A stretch of DNA of 64,000 bases from contig NC_009919.1 of NCBI RefSeq assembly GCF_000002415.2, forward strand, positions 1,426,001 to 1,490,000. Direction: 5' to 3'. This document shows positions 56,880 through 64,000 of this stretch, one piece after another. Source of the stretch: Plasmodium vivax (taxonomy: Eukaryota; Apicomplexa; Aconoidasida; Haemosporida; Plasmodiidae). Numbering within the stretch: position 1 is the stretch's first letter; every line of letters starts with the position of its first letter. Position numbers and translations under genes: made by a program. A model generated the notes under the pieces. It saw only the letters and a list, made by a program, of their open reading frames with translations. It was not told the origin of the DNA and searched no databases.

Positions 56880-57257
56880 TTAAAAAATAAACTGCGTTAT
56901 ACTTTCGCCAGATAGCTTTACAAACTGTGACTCTTCCGAATTCGTCAAAATTTTCAAAATAGCTTTATGCAGTGTAATTTTTCGCATGTGCTCACCATTT
57001 GGTAAGAAGAGGGAAGTAAAAGGGGTCACACACGAAATAGCTAAAATTTTATCACCATTTTTATGGAAATGTCCTTGTAGATCTACAATTAAAAAAAAAT
57101 GATGTTCTGGACTCAGCATGACATAAAAATTTGCGGGAATGATTTGTGTTCCCCATGTTGGTGGTCCTCTTAATGTGCATAAAGTTTGGCATGTAAAAAG
57201 GTGAAAGTCCCTAACTCCATATATCGGACTTGTTGACCAATGCAGTTTGTCCTAATT
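56880..57257 (-). other. uncharacterised coding-like open frame, no ATG at its start
   Basis: Minus-strand frame open for ~125 codons, from just after a TAG near 57258 to the TAA at 56880. The first ATG is at 57119. The translation (e.g. YGVRDFHLFTCQTLCTLRG, FYVMLSPEHHFFLIVDLQ, GDKILAISCVTPFTSLFLPN) shows globular-protein composition and codon choice unlike the surrounding UTR. It may be the last exon of an undescribed spliced gene, a relic, or chance. The upstream context AAATTAG could serve as a weak acceptor, but I found no convincing first exon. Confidence 0.3.
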
Positions 57258-58264
57258 TTTGCCGTCTCTTCAACTTTGCACACTTCAACGCACATGTGTG
57301 CAACGAACGTAGTAGGAAACCCGAGTCCATTCACTTTTTTACCACTAAAGGGGAATTATGCCAAATCAATGCAGACAATATGGCGATCAAAATGGTTCAC
57401 CTGGATGAGCGAAATGTTGCCCGTAATTTCGCTTTAATGTACGATACAATGAAGAAAAAAGTGGAAAGAAATATTTCGCAATTTTAAGAAGCAAAAGGTT
57501 ATCACTTCTTAAGCTAAGGCCTGCGTACTTTCCCGCCAATCATTAAAACCCCATTGTAGTGTTCCATAAAAATTAAAAAAAAATGTTAAATAAAGATAAA
57601 TAATGTTCACACAATAATGTGCAGATTTTTTAAACAAATTTTTTTATGAAAAAAAAATCCTGGTAAGCTTTTATTTTCCCTTGTTTCCTTTGTAAAGCTA
57701 AAAGTCTGCCGAATTTAAAAAAAAAAAAAAGAAGCGAAATATGTAGATACATAAAACGACAATTTTTTTTGAGCACACGAAATGGATAGCAAAATAAGTG
57801 TGCCTTTTTCTCTTACTAAATGAAGATGTCATGCTAAATTCACATAAGACATATGTAAGCAGGTAAGCAGGTAAGCAGATAAGCAGATGTTCGTCTTCGC
57901 TGCTGCACAGGACAATGGACACGCATACCTCCTCAGTTTTGAGATGAACCAAAAGTCAAATGTGTGGCTTTCCCTTCAACTTGCATGTGTGCTTTCCTCG
58001 GAGGTAAAAAGTGCGATTTATATATATTTTTTTTTTTATCATTACTGAAAAGCGCCTTTTCGTGTGAGCAAAACGGAACACATTTTTTTTAAATGCCACG
58101 AAAATTTTCGCGTCTTTGACTGTTTAAGCGTATCATTCAAAATTGGAGCCATTCTTCAATGAAACATGTGCCTAAAAAGGTAGGGGAAAAAAGTATGGAC
58201 GTTTAAGCTACAAATATCTAGCGCAACGCAAGCATTTACACCTATACATGCACAAGCGTTATTA

Positions 58265-61200
58265 ATGAGAACAACTGTAGAACGTGTTTTAGCTCATTTA
58301 CTCCTCGTGTACTTTTCAACACACAATGTAAAGTGCGAAATAAGCAGATATTCGCTGATCCACGAAAATGATGACGATTACAATTTAGAAAAATTTAACT
58401 CCTCCGATTTTTTAAATGAGGAAAAGTCATACATTGCAGACGTGAACTCGGTGGAAAAAAGTAAAAGGCTGCAAAATGGCAACGGCGTCTTTGCAAGCAA
58501 TCCTCTATACGGTTGCTTCAACAGGTATGCACTGAGAAGTGGTCGATATGGTAAAGATGTCGCAAATCAGGAGCGATCTGCAAAATCGCACGAAAAAAAA
58601 GAAACCACGAAATGCGCTGGAAACACGTGTTCCAGTTTTATGCTCATAAAAGCGCACCGCGCAGGGGGACACGCCGTGAAGAAAAATGAAAAAAATTACA
58701 ACTTGTGTAACTTGCAAAGGGAAGAACGAAGCTGTGAACAAATTCCCAGTGGGAAAAAAAAAGTGGGGCAAGCTGCGACCATAAAAAGGCACAATTATAA
58801 CTCAAACATGATGGACCTCACGAGGAAAACTGATAAGCAGCACCTGTTACATGGTTTGCCAGAAGATTATCCCAAAGAGGAAAAGAAAAATGTTCACGCG
58901 GAACCGAGTGATCTCCAAAGCTTTAGCCATTTTGAGACGGACACCGTTGCTCCCTCCAACTTGAAGAAAAATCCAAAGCGGGAAGAAAAGCAAATCAGAA
59001 TTCATGGCAACTCCAGGCGAGATGAACCACCCCAAAATGAACTACCCCATAATGAACCACCCCAAAATGGAGCAGACGACATGGTAGTGCCCCCCTCGTA
59101 CAACGATAGCATCGGCTACTCTGGAGGAAACTACTTCGAAAAGGAAAAATTCATCCAGATAAAATTCCCAATAAAGATCAGCAGCGAAGCTGAGGAGCAA
59201 GATGAAGAGATGAACAACGAGAAGGAGATCATGAAGGAGCTGGAAAGGCAGGAATCGCTACACACCCGTTCAGATGCGAATTTTGAAAAATATACGAACA
59301 AGGAAGGGGAAAGAGACAATGCTCAGAAAGGAGGTAAAAATTTTGTAAATTCCAAACTGGGGGAAGATAACATAATGGGTATTTTCAAAAATCCGTACAG
59401 CCTTGGGAGTGATAATTTCTTCATCAAAAACGAAATGGAAGATCTGAAGCGGATAAATTCAGAGAGAAAGGATGAACAGTACAAAGATTTCGACCTAAGA
59501 GACGCTCTAATGGGTGAAACGGGAAGCATAACCAATACGCAACCACTTAGTGGCGGCACACAAATGAAAGAAAATGAAAATAATGCGCTAACGAATAGTC
59601 CTAACGATGGAGAGAGCCACACAGCATATGATAAAGGACACAACCCAGATATCGATTTGTCGCTAAAATACCTGGGGTTAGGTTACGACATCATTATGGG
59701 GAACCCAGAAGGAGATCCCACGATAAACATCGACCCAGGGTTCAGGGGACCCGTGCTGCAAATCAATATAGAAGAGATGCGCGTCAATAAAGATAGCAAT
59801 GTTAACGCGAATGGTACTACTTCCCCCTATGGTAGCGGCTTCCGTGGAGGAGGCCTCCCATACAGGGAATCCACACTCTTGGGGGACTACACCTTAGAGG
59901 AGCACAAGCCCAAACTGACCCCGTGGGTAATCCCTGAACACTCGTGTAGCCAATCCAAAAATGTAGAAGAAATACAAAATTTAGAGCAATACAAAATGGA
60001 ATTACTATCCGATGTTAAGGTGAGCACCCCGTCCATTTTCCCATACTCCTTTTCCGCATCAGCAGAGTATAAAAATGCGATAAAAAAATTAAAGGTACAA
60101 AATAATGTCATATTTATGATGAAAATTTATTGCCTACGTTATTATACTGGAATACCAACTACGACTAGCTGGAGATTCACAGACAATTTTAGAAACGCCA
60201 TGAAGAAGCTACCTCCAAATTTTGACGGCCTCAAAGAAGATAGCCAATGTTCATACGAATACTACATGAACAAGATACATACTCCCCAGTGTGAAGAAAA
60301 TGTGAACAAGTGGATGATGTTTTTCAAGCTTCATGGTACGCATGTAGCCCATGAAATATACTTGGGGGGTAAAATAATCATAAAAATGAATATGGAAAAA
60401 GACGAATATAACAAATTGAAAGATAACAATATAAGCATAAAAACGTTCTTCAATTTGTACTTTCACAAAATGGGGTTATCTGCAGCTTATAGCAAGCAGA
60501 CACAAAAACTGGTGAGCAAATTTAGAACCTCAAAGGATGTATCCATTCTTGGAGGGAACCCAGGACTCAATATAGAAAATTCCACCTTCTTTGAAAAATG
60601 GGTTAATTCTATTAATAAGAATTCCATGCCTATAAGAACCAAGTTGCTACCCTTCAGCTTCTTCATGGATGATCCTAACATGATACAAGCGTATAAAGAC
60701 GCCTTAACTTTTTATGGCCTCACTTATGGGGTTCAAATATTTGACCATGAAAAATATAGCCATGTCGTATTATCCATAGGTGAATATCTTGAAAAATGCA
60801 CCCAGAAATTGTATGCAGGTCCTCCTCCAGGATTATTAACATGCCCCCTGGGAAGTAGCCTCCTCATGGGCTTTTCCCTAAATTTAGATTTTTATAAAAA
60901 TAAAGACCTAAGCAACACGAATGGGATAGCTAGCTGTGAACAGATGAAAGAATCCTGTAGTGGTAATGGCTTTGGAAAAAAATATTCAGATATAAGAATA
61001 TGGGCATTATGCTCTGAAAAGCCATTGGACTTTATAACACAAGTTGTCCAGCAAGGGGAGTCCCCCAAAATAACTGCATCGTGCCCCGGCAATTTAGTTA
61101 TCCTCTTCGGGTTTGCCCTAATGAAAGGCAAAGGTTCATCCTCTGCGAATAAGGTGGACATATATCCATGCAGAACCGGCCAAACCAGCTGCTCCGCCGT

Positions 61201-61579
61201 GTTACAAAACAGCAAAATTAAGCAAAGCATGATATACATTGCTTGTGTGGATAAATCTACAAATGGGTTAGAAAATATTCAAACGTTTAGTAAGGTAAAA
61301 AATATGGGTCATGTAAATTCAGATCAGCATGAGGATGATACGTCGCTTAGTTTTGCTTGTCCAAAAAATAGCTCCTTAGTTTTTGGTTTTTCCCTCGAAT
61401 TTCACACGAACTTTTCAAAGGCGAGGAATAATTTTACGGACTGCTCTAAAGCATCTAACACCTGTGAGATAAGGGGTACTCAGATTAATACCAAGCTCGC
61501 CTTTTTTAAGCCAGACAAGTACTCCCTCGCGATAGTGGCGGTGTGTCGCGCCCGAAGCGAGGTGCCCCTTCGCGCGTGA
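58265..61579 (+). CDS. PLP2: perforin-like protein 2 (MACPF domain)
   Basis: Single exon, 1,104 residues. Signal peptide at ~1-25. A hydrophilic, low-complexity N-terminal region of ~570 residues contains short ELPHNEPPQN-type repeats. The MACPF domain (~580-880) has the signature G-T-H-x(7)-GG at ~691 (KLHGTHVAHEIYLGG). The C-terminal cysteine-rich region (~880-1104) has three repeated modules, each containing a C-P and later a G-F core: TCPLGSSLLMGFSL, SCPGNLVILFGFAL and ACPKNSSLVFGFSL. This is the apicomplexan beta-pleated domain. PLP2 is the gametocyte pore-forming perforin that permeabilises the red-cell membrane during gamete egress. The assignment to PLP2 rather than another paralogue rests on synteny beside CelTOS. 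The N-terminal extension makes it longer than the P. falciparum protein as I recall it. Confidence 0.93.
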   Translation: MRTTVERVLAHLLLVYFSTHNVKCEISRYSLIHENDDDYNLEKFNSSDFLNEEKSYIADVNSVEKSKRLQNGNGVFASNPLYGCFNRYALRSGRYGKDVANQERSAKSHEKKETTKCAGNTCSSFMLIKAHRAGGHAVKKNEKNYNLCNLQREERSCEQIPSGKKKVGQAATIKRHNYNSNMMDLTRKTDKQHLLHGLPEDYPKEEKKNVHAEPSDLQSFSHFETDTVAPSNLKKNPKREEKQIRIHGNSRRDEPPQNELPHNEPPQNGADDMVVPPSYNDSIGYSGGNYFEKEKFIQIKFPIKISSEAEEQDEEMNNEKEIMKELERQESLHTRSDANFEKYTNKEGERDNAQKGGKNFVNSKLGEDNIMGIFKNPYSLGSDNFFIKNEMEDLKRINSERKDEQYKDFDLRDALMGETGSITNTQPLSGGTQMKENENNALTNSPNDGESHTAYDKGHNPDIDLSLKYLGLGYDIIMGNPEGDPTINIDPGFRGPVLQINIEEMRVNKDSNVNANGTTSPYGSGFRGGGLPYRESTLLGDYTLEEHKPKLTPWVIPEHSCSQSKNVEEIQNLEQYKMELLSDVKVSTPSIFPYSFSASAEYKNAIKKLKVQNNVIFMMKIYCLRYYTGIPTTTSWRFTDNFRNAMKKLPPNFDGLKEDSQCSYEYYMNKIHTPQCEENVNKWMMFFKLHGTHVAHEIYLGGKIIIKMNMEKDEYNKLKDNNISIKTFFNLYFHKMGLSAAYSKQTQKLVSKFRTSKDVSILGGNPGLNIENSTFFEKWVNSINKNSMPIRTKLLPFSFFMDDPNMIQAYKDALTFYGLTYGVQIFDHEKYSHVVLSIGEYLEKCTQKLYAGPPPGLLTCPLGSSLLMGFSLNLDFYKNKDLSNTNGIASCEQMKESCSGNGFGKKYSDIRIWALCSEKPLDFITQVVQQGESPKITASCPGNLVILFGFALMKGKGSSSANKVDIYPCRTGQTSCSAVLQNSKIKQSMIYIACVDKSTNGLENIQTFSKVKNMGHVNSDQHEDDTSLSFACPKNSSLVFGFSLEFHTNFSKARNNFTDCSKASNTCEIRGTQINTKLAFFKPDKYSLAIVAVCRARSEVPLRA

Positions 61580-62616
61580 GGTTAGGGTGCCATTCCCCCA
61601 CCGGCGAAGTTTATCTTTCGCACCGTTTTGTGGCCATCTTTCGGTCTCTTTGTGGCTAACTTGTGACCAAATTGTGACCAACTTGTAACCATTTTGTGCT
61701 TTTTTTTTAGTACCATAATCTCTCCCCCCAGTAGTTATGCAACGGACTAGCCATTTTTTTACCCCTCACCCCACTGCGTCCTATGCGTATATACGCTTAA
61801 ACACATTTGTATAGAATCCCCCCGATGTGCGTCTCACCGGACAATCCAAGTTTCGCCACATCGAGGATTCATCGCCCACTTGTTATTGCTTTTAAAAAAA
61901 TGGGGGGAAATAATCGCCTCAAAATTAAGTTGTCAAGGTGGAGCTTCTTCACTCCACTTTGTTAATTTTGCCATTTAGCCGCATCATTCTTAGGCTGCTT
62001 CTTTTTTTTGCACATTTTCGCGTCAAAAGTGTATCCCTTTTTCTGATACGTACATGCACACACATGTGTTTCTCCACTTATGCACCTCCATCCGACTCTA
62101 CACATATATGGACTGCGTTGAAAAAGTTCCATTTCGCGTGTTCCCTGAAAACGGAAAAACGATTCACCGTCTGAAGTATTCCCTTGTTTGTCACTTTAGT
62201 TAATTCACTCATAGGTAAAAAAAAATGGCTCCTCCCCCATGTGCACAACATGGATAAAAAAAAAAAAATTAATTTCGCCGTAACTCTGAGCCATCCAGGT
62301 GGTGAGAAGAGTTAGGGAGATGCTAGAAAGTAGAGGCGCAATTTTAAAAAATTTATGTAGAGGGGGAATACCCTGGATACACCACTAAATGTTGCTATTT
62401 GAGAAAGTAACGTGGTGCCATCTCATCAAATCGGCCATCATTTTGCCATATAAATATGCGGTCACATGTATATTACGTTATTTTATGCCTCCCCAAGTGT
62501 ATCCAAGTGTATAATTTTTAAGCGATGAAGGAACACTCTTACGTTGGCTTGGCAGCCATGTGGGGGGACCTCTTTCTGATGCTACTTTGCCTTCCTTCGT
62601 ACATGTTAACGTGTTA
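61580..62616. other. intergenic spacer
   Basis: PLP2 3' flank up to the tRNA gene. It includes TTGTGACCAA(A/C) repeats near 61657-61690 and A-runs near 62218-62226 and 62257-62268. No gene seen. Confidence 0.5.
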
Positions 62617-62687
62617 GGCTACTTGATCTAGTGGTATGATTCTTGCTTCGGGTGCAAGAGGTCCCGGGTTCGATTCCCGGAGTAGCC
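62617..62687 (+). tRNA. tRNA-Pro (anticodon CGG)
   Basis: 71-nt cloverleaf. The acceptor stem GGCTACT pairs with AGTAGCC. The D-arm contains CTAGTGGTATGAT. The anticodon stem CTTGC/GCAAG encloses loop TTCGGGT with anticodon CGG (reads CCG). The T-arm CCGGG-TTCGATT-CCCGG is perfect, with the box B consensus GGTTCGATTCC. The sequence strongly resembles eukaryotic tRNA-Pro. No intron. The first T-run of five on the coding strand is at about 62796-62800, so the primary transcript may have an unusually long trailer. Confidence 0.97.
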
Positions 62688-64000
62688 AAAAAAAACATGC
62701 TTATAGAAAGTAATGCGCTTATCCCAAATGGCTTTATAGCACCTAAAAATAAGCCATATTAAAATGTTGTGGTAATTGAACGTATTGATAGAAATTTTTG
62801 CTCCGAAGTGGAAAAAAATTACGTTTCGTTTTATCACACTTATTTGTTTGCCCCTTTTTATGCAAATAAATTAAGGTCCTTCTTTTTAATAAAATGACTT
62901 CTATATAGTTCATAACTCCATGAAAGTTCCCCTTAACGGTTTCGTTAAAATTGCAAAATTGAGAAGGGTCTGCGACGCGGCAAGAAATGGGTACCAACGC
63001 TGCTTAACCTTTATCATATAATTCTTTCAGGCGTAATGAGGGCAACGCTCAGCACGCTCACGTGCAGAGTTACCTATGACTTATGTATAAAAATTTTAAG
63101 AATGCGCATGTAACCCATTTGTGAAAGAAACAGCGCCAAAAATGGGGGGCAAAATGTAGCTCCTCCTCAAAGGTTAGCGAACATACACAGTAGGAAACAA
63201 TTTGTAATGCATAATCGGTACAAAGCGGAAAGGAAGAAAAAAAAAAATACGTTATACATATTTTATACCCACAAAGAGGCATATTTCGTTTTTTTGCTTT
63301 CAAAAATGGGATACACCTTTTTTTGATGTTGTAGAAGTTGGCTGCAGGAAGTGCCATTCCATTAGGAGCATCCCCTCACTTGAAAAAATATGTCCCCACC
63401 TTTTTTCAAAAATTTGGCGAAGAACTCCCTCGACGTTAGAGATGGCTAAAACGACCGAGGGGGAGACGACAAAAATGTAGTAACTGTTACATGCTAATTT
63501 TTGGAACTCCTTTTTTTATTTTGCCCATCCCTTTAGCATTTAAATGAACATAGTTAAAACTGTGCCTCCCTGTGGTAAGCGTCCATCGTTGGGGGAAGGC
63601 ACTAATAATGTGTCCGTCCAAAGGGGCAAATGACATAAATATGGAGAACTTTTCGTATCAAAAAGAAGGAGGCGTCGGCCATAAGGTATCCTAAGGGGCG
63701 TAGTTCCACTTGGTTAAATTGTAAAGGTAATAATTTACCCTGTTGTGTGCATATTTATTTTATCCCTTCGTCTACGCGTATACATATGTAGAACTCTCAT
63801 CATGTTTAGTAAAAATATAGTGGGTACGTGGGGGGCGAAATAACATGTTTGAACTTTTCCCCATGTAGAAGCCGTATAAAATAAAATTATAAGAAAGCGC
63901 CATACTACACAAAATTATTCAATACGCATTTCGATTAAACGGGGAAATGTGGAAAAAATCTCCTCATGTTGTGTAAACGACGACTTAATGATGTTCCTTC
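62688..64000. other. intergenic, right edge of window
   Basis: AT-rich, with short open frames only and none with start, splice or codon support. It probably contains the flank of a gene beyond the window. Confidence 0.45.

Larger units (their letters stand above)
55752..58264. other. divergent promoter of CelTOS and PLP2 with unexplained open frames
   Basis: AT-rich, with T/A runs near 56061-56076, 56237-56249 and 56538-56557. TAGCTA words lie at 56260 and 57038. Between 56880 and 57487 several coding-like open frames exist on both strands (see findings), although I recall no gene here in P. falciparum. Confidence 0.4.

Noticed and set aside
63070..63357. 95-codon minus-strand frame near the right edge
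   Set aside because: Cys/Phe-rich translation with no motif, no splice context and no continuation.
1..64000. CRISPR arrays, insertion sequences, bacterial operons or transposons
   Set aside because: The tandem repeats found have no spacer structure and no transposase-like frame exists. The window is ordinary Plasmodium chromosome.

Overview
The window is nuclear DNA of a malaria parasite of the Plasmodium vivax group (P. vivax, P. cynomolgi or a close relative). The base composition is mixed rather than extremely AT-rich. Spacers are full of poly-A/poly-T tracts, introns are short with GT-AG borders, and proteins carry low-complexity inserts. Several products are diagnostic: CelTOS, MDV1/PEG3, perforin-like protein 2, the serpentine receptor SR10 and the mitochondrial thioredoxin peroxidase. 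The order TPx-2, SUN1, CYP32, CPN10, SR10, SerRS, G3PDH, SRP19, MDV1, CelTOS, PLP2 matches my recollection of P. falciparum chromosome 12 (about PF3D7_1215000 to PF3D7_1216700). In P. vivax this should lie on chromosome 14. The synteny statement is from memory, not from a search.

Layout. 1-11 kb: a six-exon secreted protein, a five-exon mitochondrial adrenodoxin-type ferredoxin (minus), a small ABM-like single-exon protein, a three-exon small secreted protein and a five-exon six-pass membrane protein. 12-20 kb: TPx-2, SUN1 (SUN domain finished by a second exon), a cyclophilin with a degenerate active site and the mitochondrial co-chaperonin CPN10 (minus). 21-34 kb: a HERP-like membrane protein (minus), a small RIIa-fold protein (minus, three exons), an SDHAF4-like mitochondrial factor (plus), a 1,279-residue repeat-rich protein (minus) and the radial spoke protein RSPH9 (plus). 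35-46 kb: SR10, organellar seryl-tRNA synthetase, a TMEM69/DUF3429-like protein, a five-exon glycerol-3-phosphate dehydrogenase and SRP19 (minus). 49-64 kb: a polytopic membrane protein, MDV1 (minus), CelTOS (minus), PLP2 (plus) and a tRNA-Pro(CGG).

Two functional themes stand out. One is mitochondrial or organellar upkeep: ferredoxin for Fe-S assembly, peroxiredoxin, CPN10, complex II assembly, G3PDH and organellar SerRS. The other is sexual and mosquito-stage biology: SUN1, RSPH9, the RIIa protein, MDV1, CelTOS and PLP2.

Exon models were assembled by hand from splice consensus, reading phase and family alignment. Spacers are mostly promoter or UTR sequence with homopolymer tracts and short tandem repeats. 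The most puzzling of them is the CelTOS/PLP2 divergent promoter, which holds coding-like open frames on both strands.
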